NCBI RefSeq assembly: GCF_003367245.1 | Contig: NZ_QRGR01000018.1 | Span: 62,001-126,000 of the forward strand | Source of the DNA: Pontibacter diazotrophicus | Lineage (GTDB): Bacteria > Bacteroidota > Bacteroidia > Cytophagales > Hymenobacteraceae | Reading direction: 5' to 3' | Length of the DNA stretch: 64,000 bases | In this document: positions 17,131 to 25,126 of the stretch, in pieces | How the letters are laid out: every line of letters begins with the position of its first letter | Position numbering within the stretch: position 1 is the first letter of the stretch | Translations under genes and position numbers: made by a program | The notes under the pieces: model-generated | What the model saw: the letters and a program-made list of their open reading frames with translations, nothing else | Told to the model about the DNA's origin: nothing | Database searches by the model: none

Positions 17131-18159
17131 ATGAGTAAGAAAGCTACTGGTAAAATAGGCGTTCTGCTGGTAAACCTTGGTACTCCAGACAGCCCTAGCA
17201 CCCCTGACGTAAGAAAATACCTGCGCGAGTTCCTGCTGGACAAACGCGTGATTGATATAAATGCCGTTGCGCGTTACGCCCTCATCAACGGTGTTATCGC
17301 CCCATTCAGAGCGCCAAAGTCAGCAAAGATTTACAAGGAGCTCTGGACCGAGAGAGGTTCTCCGTTGCTTTACCATGGCCTGGACCTTCAGAAAAAGCTG
17401 CAGGCCAGTCTCGGAGACCGTTATCATGTAGCCTTCGGGATGCGCTACCAAAGCCCGAGCATCAAGGCCGCACTGGAGGAATTGCGCGAGCAGAGCGTAG
17501 ACCGCATCATTGTATTGCCGCTGTTCCCTCAGTATGCCTCTGCCTCTACAGGCTCTGTGCAGGATAAGGTTATGGAGATTGTAAAGGACTGGTGGGTGAT
17601 TCCGAACATCAGCTTTATCTCCAGCTTCTGCGACGACCCAGGCTTTATCAAGTCTTTTGCCGAACTGGGCAAGCAGCATATGGCCAAGGACGACTACGAC
17701 TTTGTAGTGTTCAGCTACCACGGTGTGCCGGAGCGGCATGTGCTGAAGGGCAGCGACAAGGGCTATTGTCAGCTAGGCGCCTGCTGCAACACCTATAACA
17801 AGCGGAACAAGTATTGCTACCGCGCCTCCTGCTACGCCACGTCCAGGTTGCTGGCAGCAGAACTGGGCCTGCGTGAGGACCAATACATGGTGGCATTCCA
17901 GTCTCGCCTGGGCAAAGACCCGTGGCTGACGCCTTACACTGATTTCATACTGAAAGACCTACCTGCCAAAGGCATCAAGAAAGTGCTGGCCTATAGCCCT
18001 GCCTTCGTAGCGGACTGCCTGGAGACGACCATAGAAGTGGGCGAGGAATTTAAGGAGATGTTTTTAGAAGCCGGCGGCGAGAAATGGCAACTGGTAGAAA
18101 GCCTTAACTCCGAACCGATGTGGGTGGAGGCTGTAAAAGAGATGGTACTGCAGCATTAG
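17131..18159 (+). CDS. hemH: Ferrochelatase
   Basis: Inserts Fe2+ into protoporphyrin IX, the last step of protoheme synthesis. It is 342 residues with VLLVNLGTPDSP at the N-terminus. The metal-site His is H198 in SYHGVPERH and the catalytic Glu is E299 in DCLETTIE. Between them is a cysteine-rich stretch with Cys at 213, 218, 219, 229 and 234 (CQLGACC and YCYRASC). Such clusters could ligate an iron-sulfur centre, known for some bacterial ferrochelatases, but I cannot prove it here. It is convergent with the LOG gene and preceded by its own -7 box. Confidence 0.95.
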   Translation: MSKKATGKIGVLLVNLGTPDSPSTPDVRKYLREFLLDKRVIDINAVARYALINGVIAPFRAPKSAKIYKELWTERGSPLLYHGLDLQKKLQASLGDRYHVAFGMRYQSPSIKAALEELREQSVDRIIVLPLFPQYASASTGSVQDKVMEIVKDWWVIPNISFISSFCDDPGFIKSFAELGKQHMAKDDYDFVVFSYHGVPERHVLKGSDKGYCQLGACCNTYNKRNKYCYRASCYATSRLLAAELGLREDQYMVAFQSRLGKDPWLTPYTDFILKDLPAKGIKKVLAYSPAFVADCLETTIEVGEEFKEMFLEAGGEKWQLVESLNSEPMWVEAVKEMVLQH

Positions 18160-18257
18160 TTGTTGATTGTTTAATTGTTAAATGGCTGATATTGACTTTT
18201 ACTTTTCTAAATCAACCATTTAACAATTAAACCACACAATTTTTCAGCAATCAACAA
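18160..18257. repeat. Nested inverted repeat between convergent hemH and LOG genes
   Basis: Outer arms TTGTTGATTG (18160-18169) and CAATCAACAA (18248-18257) enclose inner arms TTAATTGTTAAATGG (18171-18185) and CCATTTAACAATTAA (18216-18230), all perfect. The whole can fold into one long AT-rich hairpin with a small bulge. It may terminate both genes, although it lacks a GC stem. The TTAATTGTTAA core resembles the stretch at 47184-47194. Confidence 0.6.
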
Positions 18258-18268
18258 TTAGCAATTAC

Positions 18269-18850
18269 TTATATCCGCTTAAAATCAACTCCAGATTCTG
18301 AGGCAGCATCGGCATAACTTACCACCTTCCGGAGCAAAGCCGCTGCATCTTCCTCCACAATCAGGCTATCGCGGTAAGCAGGTTTAATAAAACCTTCGGC
18401 TACGCCATGGTCTATCATCTCCATGAACTTATTAAAGTAGCCATTCACGTTGTAAAAGGCAACAGGCTTACGGATGATGCCTAGCTGGTTCCACGTGATG
18501 ATTTCGTTCACCTCGTCCAGCGTACCGAAACCGCCTGGCATGGCGATAAAAGCATCTGAACGCGCTGCCATCAAGGCTTTTCGCTCGTGCATGGTTTGCA
18601 CCACATGTAACTCTGACAAACCTGTATGCGCTACTTCCCTGTCCACGAGGCTTTGCGGTATTACCCCGATGGCCTGACCACCACCCGCTAAAATAGCATC
18701 GGCTATTGTGCCCATCAGACCTACCTTGCCGCCCCCAAATACAAGGGCAATCTGTTGCGCTGCCATCAAGCTGCCTAATTTTGCAGCAGCTTTTTGATAT
18801 ACCTCTCCCTGCCCATGGTTGGCTCCGCAGAAAACACCTATACTTTTCAT
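18269..18850 (-). CDS. LOG-family protein (TIGR00730 type)
   Basis: A 193-residue Rossmann-like protein of the family once called lysine decarboxylase-like. The signature MPGGFGTLDEVNE lies near residue 105 and GGGKVGLMG near residue 40. Members remove the ribosyl-5'-phosphate from cytokinin nucleotides or AMP (nucleotide phosphoribohydrolases). In bacteria the physiological role is often unclear. It stands 86 bp downstream of the cysteine desulfurase gene, with no evident pathway partner. Confidence 0.88.
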   Translation of the reverse strand: MKSIGVFCGANHGQGEVYQKAAAKLGSLMAAQQIALVFGGGKVGLMGTIADAILAGGGQAIGVIPQSLVDREVAHTGLSELHVVQTMHERKALMAARSDAFIAMPGGFGTLDEVNEIITWNQLGIIRKPVAFYNVNGYFNKFMEMIDHGVAEGFIKPAYRDSLIVEEDAAALLRKVVSYADAASESGVDFKRI

Positions 18851-18936
18851 ATTATCGTTGTTTATTGGAAACTGAAGTCAAAAAGGCTCCAGCATCGCTG
18901 CTAAAGCCTTTGTCTTTGATGCGACAGCCTGTAATG

Positions 18937-20076
18937 CTAAGCCGGCGTTTTTTTAAACATTTTCGCCAATGTCCCGGCGGCATAATCAATTTCCTCCGGG
19001 GTGTTAAACTTGCTGAAGGAGAAACGGACAGAGCCGCGTTCCGGATCACAATTCAGGGCACGCAGCACATGGGAGCCGGTGTTGGCACCACTACTGCAGG
19101 CACTGCCTCCGGAAACAGATATTTTGTTGATGTCAAGGCTAAAAAGCAGCATCTCGTTGATATCGGAAGCGGGCAAACTTACGTTCAGCACTGTATACAA
19201 GCTCTTGTCGCTGTATTCCGACATGCCGTTGAAGCTCACACCCTCCATCTGCTCTTTTAGTTTATGAATCATCCTGTCCTTCAGCCCCTGTATGTGGCGC
19301 TGGTGCTCCTCCATATCGCGGCAGGCAATTTCCAGCGCTTTCGCCAGGCCGATAATGCCATACACGTTCTCGGTGCCACCCCGCATGTTGCGCTCCTGCG
19401 CCCCACCCTGAATGAGCGGCTGAATCTTAACCCCAGCATCCGCATATAGAAAGCCTACTCCTTTGGGGCCATGGAATTTATGCGCAGAGCCAACAATAAA
19501 GTTTGCACCCAGCTTCTGCAGGTCGTGCCTGTAATGGCCTATGGTCTGCACTGTGTCGGAGTGGAAGATGGCATTATGCGTTTTGCAGATACGGCCGATT
19601 TCCTCCACATTGTTCAGGTTTCCGATTTCGTTGTTAGCGTGCATCACCGACACCAGCGTCTGCGGCTGGCTTGTCAATAGTGCCTCCAGGTGCTCCAGGT
19701 CTAAGTTGCCGCGCTCATCGTGGCGCAGGTAGCTTACCAATACCCCCTCCTTCTCCAGCAGCTCCATAGTATGCAGCACGGCGTGGTGCTCCAGCCTTGT
19801 GGAAATGGCATGCTTTAAACCCAACGTGCGAACGGTGCTGAGGATGGCCATATTGTCGGCCTCCGTGCCTCCTGATGTGAAGAAAACTTCCGCGGGGGAA
19901 GTATTCAGTAAAGTGGCCACTGTTCTTCGTGCTTTCTCGATGGCCGACCTCACCTCACGCCCATGTGAGTGAATAGAAGATGGATTGCCGAAATGCTCCA
20001 GCATATAGGGAGCCATGGCATCAAAAACCTCTTTATCCAGTGGAGTGGTGGCTGCATTATCTAAATATACACGCAT
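18937..20076 (-). CDS. Cysteine desulfurase (NifS/IscS-like)
   Basis: PLP enzyme that takes sulfur from cysteine for Fe-S clusters or thiolated tRNA. It has 379 residues. The PLP lysine is K200 in GSAHKFHGPKG, HANNEIGNL lies near 146 and the active Cys is C327 in GGSACSSGAN, a short loop as in the NifS/IscS class. The start YLDNAATTPLD is standard. No iscU, iscR or suf gene lies nearby, so it may serve tRNA modification or general sulfur transfer. The neighbours are LOG downstream and glmM upstream, both unrelated. Confidence 0.92.
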   Translation of the reverse strand: MRVYLDNAATTPLDKEVFDAMAPYMLEHFGNPSSIHSHGREVRSAIEKARRTVATLLNTSPAEVFFTSGGTEADNMAILSTVRTLGLKHAISTRLEHHAVLHTMELLEKEGVLVSYLRHDERGNLDLEHLEALLTSQPQTLVSVMHANNEIGNLNNVEEIGRICKTHNAIFHSDTVQTIGHYRHDLQKLGANFIVGSAHKFHGPKGVGFLYADAGVKIQPLIQGGAQERNMRGGTENVYGIIGLAKALEIACRDMEEHQRHIQGLKDRMIHKLKEQMEGVSFNGMSEYSDKSLYTVLNVSLPASDINEMLLFSLDINKISVSGGSACSSGANTGSHVLRALNCDPERGSVRFSFSKFNTPEEIDYAAGTLAKMFKKTPA

Positions 20077-20130
20077 ATAAATAGGCTTAAAATTCTGATT
20101 CTGTTCTTTCTGAACTGTACAAGTATAAAA

Positions 20131-20178
20131 AAATTTGCGCCAGCAGAAGGAATTACCTGTCTCCGCTGGCGCAAATTT
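20131..20178 (-). terminator. Terminator of glmM
   Basis: Arms AAATTTGCGCCAGC (20131-20144) and GCTGGCGCAAATTT (20165-20178), 14 bp perfect, 20-nt loop. On the minus strand the stem is followed by a run of U. It lies 41 bp after the glmM stop. Confidence 0.82.
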
Positions 20179-20218
20179 ATTTCTTAGGCATTACAAAAAC
20201 GACAACAACACATCTGCA

Positions 20219-21610
20219 TTACGCTTTCTCAGAGATGATTTCTTTGATATCGGCAATGATCTTATTTGCCAGGTGCTCTGCTGTGGCGTTGCTGTCTGAC
20301 TCTGCATAAATACGGATAATAGGCTCGGTGTTAGACTTGCGCAGGTGCACCCACTCTTTGTCAAACTCTATCTTCACGCCATCGATAGTGTTAACAGGTT
20401 GCTTGGCATAGCGCTCCTGCATCTGGTGCAGCACTTTATCCACATCCACGTCCGGCGTCAGTTCAATTTTATTTTTCGAGATATAGTAGTTTGGGTAAGA
20501 TGCCCGCAGGCGCGTCATGCTGGTGCCTGCCTTTGCCAAATGGGTCAGGAACAGCGCGATTCCAACAAGGGCATCGCGGCCATAGTGCAGTTCAGGGTAA
20601 ATGATACCTCCATTGCCTTCGCCACCGATGATAGCGTTCTGCTCTTTCATCATGTTCACCACGTTCACCTCTCCTACGGCAGCGGCATAGTATTCGCCAC
20701 CGGCTTTCTCGGTTACATCGCGCAGCGCACGGGTAGAGGACAGGTTAGATACGGTATTGCCTTTTTGGTTCTTCAGCACATAGTCAGCCACAGCCACCAG
20801 CGTATACTCCTCACCAAACATGCTGCCGTCTTCGTTTACAAGCGCGAGGCGGTCTACATCAGGGTCTACCACAATGCCCAAGTCAAACTTCCCTTTTTCG
20901 ATTATCTTCGAGATTTCGCGCAGGTTCTCTGGCAGCGGCTCCGGGTTATGGGCAAAGTTACCATCCGGCTCACAATACAGCTTCTCTATCTTTCTTACAC
21001 CTAAAGCCTCCAGCAGCATAGGCACGGCGATTCCTCCGCTTGAGTTCACGGCGTCAACCACTATACTGAAGTTCTTGGCTTTTATAGCTTCCACATCTAC
21101 CAGCGGCAGCTCTAGAATTGCCTTAATGTGCTTTTTTAGAGCTGTATCGGTTTGCTTGTACTTACCCAGATCATTTACCTGCGCAAAAGTAAAAGACTCC
21201 TTCTCTGCAATCTCCAATACCAGTTTGCCTTCCACATCAGAAATAAACTCCCCGTTCTGATTCAGCAGCTTCAGTGCATTCCACTGCTTTGGGTTATGGC
21301 TGGCAGTAAGTATGATGCCGCCTCCGGCTTTTTTCTCCGGCACCACCATTTCTACGGTAGGTGTTGTGGAAAGCCCCACGTCTACCACATCTATGCCAAG
21401 CCCCTGCAGCGTAGCGCAGACCAGCTTGTTTACCATTTCGCCGGAAAGGCGGGCATCGCGGCCAACTATGATCTTGTTGATGCCGGTTGTCTGAAGCACC
21501 CATGTACCGAAAGCAGCAGCGAATTTTACAACATCTACAGGCGTAAGTCCTTCACCTGCCTGCCCGCCTATCGTTCCACGTATTCCTGAAATTGATTTTA
21601 TTAAAGCCAC
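20219..21610 (-). CDS. glmM: Phosphoglucosamine mutase
   Basis: Converts glucosamine-6-phosphate to glucosamine-1-phosphate for UDP-GlcNAc. It has 463 residues. The phosphoserine is S104 in TASHNPKQWNALK, Mg2+ is bound by DPDVDR (249-254), and the sugar loop is GEGNGGIIYPELHYGRD near residue 325. The phosphate-binding RKSNTEPIIRIYAE is near the C-terminus. The start is GTG at 21610; the ATG at 21618 is out of frame. A TACTTTTG -7 box lies 22 bp upstream. Phosphomannomutase or phosphoglucomutase activity is possible in this superfamily. Confidence 0.9.
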   Translation of the reverse strand: MALIKSISGIRGTIGGQAGEGLTPVDVVKFAAAFGTWVLQTTGINKIIVGRDARLSGEMVNKLVCATLQGLGIDVVDVGLSTTPTVEMVVPEKKAGGGIILTASHNPKQWNALKLLNQNGEFISDVEGKLVLEIAEKESFTFAQVNDLGKYKQTDTALKKHIKAILELPLVDVEAIKAKNFSIVVDAVNSSGGIAVPMLLEALGVRKIEKLYCEPDGNFAHNPEPLPENLREISKIIEKGKFDLGIVVDPDVDRLALVNEDGSMFGEEYTLVAVADYVLKNQKGNTVSNLSSTRALRDVTEKAGGEYYAAAVGEVNVVNMMKEQNAIIGGEGNGGIIYPELHYGRDALVGIALFLTHLAKAGTSMTRLRASYPNYYISKNKIELTPDVDVDKVLHQMQERYAKQPVNTIDGVKIEFDKEWVHLRKSNTEPIIRIYAESDSNATAEHLANKIIADIKEIISEKA

Positions 21611-21632
21611 TTGTCCATTTTTTTTACGTAGG

Positions 21633-21640
21633 CAAAAGTA
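21633..21640 (-). promoter_or_regulatory. Candidate -7 box of glmM
   Basis: Minus-strand TACTTTTG, 22 bp before the GTG start. The promoter region is shared with the divergent mazG gene; the two -7 boxes are about 95 bp apart. Confidence 0.45.
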
Positions 21641-21732
21641 GTAATTAAGTTATACTTTCAGAAGCTTTCGCCGGTTAATACTCCACCAACTTGCCTCCTG
21701 TAGCTCTTCAGGCGGCTTGCCATTGTTTTTAT

Positions 21733-21740
21733 TATATTTG
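21733..21740 (+). promoter_or_regulatory. Candidate -7 box of mazG, very close to its ATG
   Basis: TATATTTG fits TAnnTTTG and ends only 5 bp before the ATG at 21746. With the usual start about 7 bases after the box, the mRNA would have no or almost no leader. Confidence 0.45.
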
Positions 21741-21745
21741 CCCTT

Positions 21746-22555
21746 ATGAATAAGACTAATTTTGACGATAGCCCCCGGGGCAAACAGTTACAGGCTTTTG
21801 ACCGCCTGCTCGATGTGATGGACGACCTCCGGGAGAAGTGCCCCTGGGACAGGAAACAAACGATTGAAAGCCTGCGCCACCTTACTATAGAGGAAACCTA
21901 TGAGCTTTCCGATGCTATCTTAAGAGCAGATATGCAGGAAATAAAGAAAGAATTGGGCGATGTGATGCTGCACCTGATTTTTTATGCAAAGATTGCCTCC
22001 GAGCACAATGCTTTCGATATAGCCGACGTTCTCAACGCACAGTGCGACAAACTCATATTCAGGCATCCGCACATCTATGGCGACACAAAAGCCGACACAG
22101 AGGAGGAGGTAAAGCAGAACTGGGAAAAACTCAAGCTTAAAGAAGGGAACAAATCGGTGCTTGGTGGCGTACCCTCTTCGTTGCCCGCACTCGTGAAAGC
22201 CATGCGCATACAGGAGAAAGCCCGCGGCGCTGGTTTCGACTGGGACGATAAGTCGCAGGTGTGGGAGAAGGTGCAGGAGGAACTAAAAGAGTTCGAAGCA
22301 GAGTTCAACATAGCAGACACAGCTGCAATAGATCAGGAGAAGGCAAATGCAGAGTTCGGAGACCTGCTGTTTTCACTTATAAACTTTGCCCGCTTTGCCG
22401 GCATAAATCCTGAGGAAGCATTGGAGCGCACGAACATCAAGTTCATCGACCGTTTCCAGTTTATGGAAACAGAGGCGGCGAAAGATGGGAAAAAGCTTCA
22501 GGACATGAACCTGACGGAGATGGATTTTTACTGGAACAAGGCAAAAAAGCGCTAG
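21746..22555 (+). CDS. mazG: Nucleoside triphosphate pyrophosphohydrolase MazG
   Basis: Hydrolyses (d)NTPs to NMP and PPi, cleaning the nucleotide pool. It has 269 residues with two tandem MazG domains. The first has CPWDRKQTIESLRHLTIEET and EETYEL followed by KKELGDVMLHLIFYAKIA, giving the EExxE and ELGD Mg ligands. The second has EELKEFEAEF and AEFGDLLFSLINFAR near residues 180-225. The ending NLTEMDFYWNKAKK is usual. It is divergent from glmM and has no co-transcribed neighbour. Confidence 0.94.
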   Translation: MNKTNFDDSPRGKQLQAFDRLLDVMDDLREKCPWDRKQTIESLRHLTIEETYELSDAILRADMQEIKKELGDVMLHLIFYAKIASEHNAFDIADVLNAQCDKLIFRHPHIYGDTKADTEEEVKQNWEKLKLKEGNKSVLGGVPSSLPALVKAMRIQEKARGAGFDWDDKSQVWEKVQEELKEFEAEFNIADTAAIDQEKANAEFGDLLFSLINFARFAGINPEEALERTNIKFIDRFQFMETEAAKDGKKLQDMNLTEMDFYWNKAKKR

Positions 22556-23079
22556 CCTTACATGCATTTATCAGAAACTTTTATTTGATATAATTCACTT
22601 TTTTAAGTGTAAAAGCTACAAATCAAAACAATTTTGCTTAAGTTAGTCACTGCAGATGCAACCATTTTCTGATAAAGTATTGTTACCCTAAAACCATAAC
22701 TACCATACCAACAACAGTTTAACACGTTTCAAACACCAGGTTTTTGCTGCCTGCACACAGCAACTCAGCAGCAAAAACAGCAGGTAACACGTTTTACAAT
22801 ATTGATGTTTATACTTTGACAGTGGATGATCAGGTTATTTTTTTCAGACAGAAGAGCAGCTAAGATTTGGAATTTAAAAATAGAAAAGCTTAAATTAGTG
22901 TGCTAAAGAGGCAGAAGCTGATACTTTTCATAAAATATAAGCGCTCTGATAGTTTGAAAATTTGAGAAAAAGCAGAAATTGCGATTTCATTAAAGAACTA
23001 AAAGCAATTGATTTACATTTCACACTTACACAAACAATTAATCACAACACAAACAGCTAAACTTTAAACTTTTAAAAAA
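22556..23079 (+). repeat. Leader region of exbB with hairpin and flanking direct repeats
   Basis: 524 bp without an ORF. A hairpin has arms GTTTTTGCTGC (22740-22750) and GCAGCAAAAAC (22768-22778), 11 bp perfect, loop 17 nt. It is bracketed by the direct repeat TAACACGTTT (22720-22729 and 22785-22794). There is no U tract after it. Further on TATACTTTG (22811-22819) is close to a -7 box but one base too long. The rest down to the ATG is AT-rich. It may be the regulatory leader of the TonB locus. Confidence 0.5.
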
Positions 23080-23946
23080 ATGGAAAAAAAGACTGCAGTA
23101 GGGAGCAAGAATGCTAATGTAGAAAAAAAGGCAAGCCCAGTAGGCGGTATATTTGCAACAATTGTTATTCCGATATCTATTATAGTATGTGTGCTTATCT
23201 ACATGTTTATATTAGGTAACCCTGCTAACTTCGAAGGTGGAGATCCGGAAAGCCATCCACTTCCTGGTAACTACTTAGGAATTGTTTACAAAGGTGGTTG
23301 GGTAGTACCTATCCTGATGTCGCTTGTACTGATGGTATTTATTTTCGCAATTGAGCGAGCACTTACTATCAGCAAAGCAAAAGGAAACAAGAGCGTTGCC
23401 GGTTTCGTGAGAACTATTTCTGCTAAGCTGAACCAGCGTGACATCAACGGCGCAATTGCTGCCTGCGACGCACAAAAAGGTTCTGTTGCAAACGTGGTAA
23501 AATCAGGTTTGTTGAAGTACAAAGAAATGCTGAACGAGCCTGAGTTGCTGAAAGCTGAGAAAATTGCCGCTATTCAGAAGGAAATTGAGGAGTCAACTTC
23601 ACTTGAACTTCCAATGCTTGAGAAAAACCTGGTAATTATCTCCACAATCGCCTCTATCTCTACACTGGTAGGTTTGATTGGTACGGTACTTGGTATGATT
23701 AAGGCATTCGCGGCCCTTGCACAAGGTGGAGCTCCAGATGCGGTTGGTCTTGCAAACGGTATCTCTGAGGCCTTGATCAACACAGCCCTTGGTATTACAG
23801 GTTCTGCTCTTGCCATTATTGCTTATAACTACTTTACAAGCAAAATTGATGAGTTGACGTACAGCATTGATGAAGCAGGTTTCAGCATCATCTCTACTTT
23901 CGCAGCGCAGCATGACACAGCTCCAGTAAAAACTCAAACTGTATAG
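23080..23946 (+). CDS. exbB: ExbB/TolQ/MotA-type proton channel protein
   Basis: Inner-membrane channel subunit that uses the proton gradient to drive TonB. In 288 residues there is an N-terminal membrane helix (FATIVIPISIIVCVLIYMFI, about 26-45), a second near 75-95 (VVPILMSLVLMVFIFAIERA), a cytoplasmic region, and two C-terminal helices. The C-terminal part holds the family pattern STLVGLIGTVLGMIKAF, then GLANGISEALINTALGI. An extra first helix compared with E. coli ExbB is common in Bacteroidota. It is the first gene of exbB-exbD-exbD-tonB, 28 bp before exbD. Confidence 0.93.
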   Translation: MEKKTAVGSKNANVEKKASPVGGIFATIVIPISIIVCVLIYMFILGNPANFEGGDPESHPLPGNYLGIVYKGGWVVPILMSLVLMVFIFAIERALTISKAKGNKSVAGFVRTISAKLNQRDINGAIAACDAQKGSVANVVKSGLLKYKEMLNEPELLKAEKIAAIQKEIEESTSLELPMLEKNLVIISTIASISTLVGLIGTVLGMIKAFAALAQGGAPDAVGLANGISEALINTALGITGSALAIIAYNYFTSKIDELTYSIDEAGFSIISTFAAQHDTAPVKTQTV

Positions 23947-23974
23947 TTTAGTTAACAGTATCAAAAAATAAATT

Positions 23975-24580
23975 ATGCCTAAAGTAAAAGTAAAAAGAAC
24001 CAAACCCTCATTGGACATGACGCCAATGGTGGACTTAGCCTTCTTGCTGGTTACTTTCTTTATGCTAACAACTAAGTTTGCCCCGGAGGAGTCGGTAGTG
24101 GTAGATACCCCTACTTCTGTTTCGGAAATCAAACTGCCTGAATCTAACGTAATAACACTAACAATAGGTGGTAATAACCGGGTGTTTTTCGGAGTGGATG
24201 GCCAGCAAACAAAGGAAGAGCTTTTAAATAAGATGGCAGGTAAATACGGAGTCGGTTTCACAGAAGAAGAGATAAGAACCTTTACTCTGTTGACGAACTT
24301 TGGTGTTCCGATAAACCAGCTGAAGTCTTATTTGGCAATGGAGCCTAATGCACGTAAAGAAGTAGAGCAACAAGGTATTCCAATTGACTCGACAAATAAT
24401 GAACTTGGTGACTGGGTGCATAATACACGTTTAACGAATCCTAAGGTAGTTATCGCTATCAAAGGAGACGTAGACGCAGAGTATGCAACAGTTCAGCGGG
24501 TTATCGACATCCTGCAAGACAGGAAGGTAAACAGGTTTAACCTGATTACTGACATGGAAGCAAGGCCAAGCAACTTATAA
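23975..24580 (+). CDS. exbD: ExbD/TolR-type protein 1
   Basis: Periplasm-facing partner of ExbB. In 201 residues, the single N-terminal helix is DMTPMVDLAFLLVTFFML, with the essential Asp of MVDLAF inside the membrane. Between the helix and the usual C-terminal beta domain (VVIAIKGDVDAEYATVQRVI) there is a long insertion of roughly 60-70 residues (about 75-140). Proteins of the ExbD family are normally about 140 residues. The insert is not present in the second copy downstream (24599-25123), so the two are not interchangeable duplicates. Confidence 0.92.
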   Translation: MPKVKVKRTKPSLDMTPMVDLAFLLVTFFMLTTKFAPEESVVVDTPTSVSEIKLPESNVITLTIGGNNRVFFGVDGQQTKEELLNKMAGKYGVGFTEEEIRTFTLLTNFGVPINQLKSYLAMEPNARKEVEQQGIPIDSTNNELGDWVHNTRLTNPKVVIAIKGDVDAEYATVQRVIDILQDRKVNRFNLITDMEARPSNL

Positions 24581-24598
24581 TTTAAAAGGAGATAAGAT

Positions 24599-25123
24599 AT
24601 GGCAGAAATTCAAGAAAAAGCTGACTCCGGTAAAGGGGGGAAGAAAAGAGCCAAAAAAATGTCCGTTCATTTGGATATGACACCAATGGTGGACCTTGCC
24701 TTCCTTTTACTTACGTTCTTCATGCTTACAACAACCTTCAGTAAGCCACAGACCATGGAAATCAACATGCCTGTGGAACCAGACAATCCGGAAGAACAGA
24801 TTGCGCTGAAGGCAAGTAACGCTTTGACAATCATACTGGGTGAGGATGATGAAGTATATTATTACTTCGGCCTTGCGGCAGACGGTCCAGATGTGCTTGA
24901 AGCTGATTACTCAGCAAACGGTATCAGAAAAGTATTAGTATCACCTCAGGTGAAGTCTAATGACAAAATGACCGTGATGATCAAGCCAATGGAGACATCG
25001 CGTTACAAGAATGTTGTAGACATGCTGGACGAGTTGAAAATCACAGATACCAGAAAGTTTGCACTTGTAGAATATTCGGATGCAGACGCAGAATTATTAG
25101 CGCAACAAAATATAGGACAATAA
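24599..25123 (+). CDS. exbD: ExbD/TolR-type protein 2
   Basis: Second ExbD of 174 residues. A Lys-rich cytoplasmic start (KGGKKRAKKMSVHL) precedes the helix DMTPMVDLAFLLLTFFML with the conserved Asp. The C-terminal domain ends with MVIKPMETSRYKNVVDMLDE-like sequence and a short acidic tail. It has one of the few Shine-Dalgarno-like sites in the window, AAAGGAG, about 10 bp before the ATG. It lies 18 bp after exbD 1 and 3 bp before tonB, a tight operon. Two ExbD proteins per ExbB is a common arrangement in this phylum. Confidence 0.92.
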   Translation: MAEIQEKADSGKGGKKRAKKMSVHLDMTPMVDLAFLLLTFFMLTTTFSKPQTMEINMPVEPDNPEEQIALKASNALTIILGEDDEVYYYFGLAADGPDVLEADYSANGIRKVLVSPQVKSNDKMTVMIKPMETSRYKNVVDMLDELKITDTRKFALVEYSDADAELLAQQNIGQ

Positions 25124-25126
25124 GAT

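Noticed and set aside
20345..21004. 219-codon frame antisense to glmM
   Set aside because: Long but fully inside glmM, whose catalytic motifs are intact; the antisense product has no recognisable domain.
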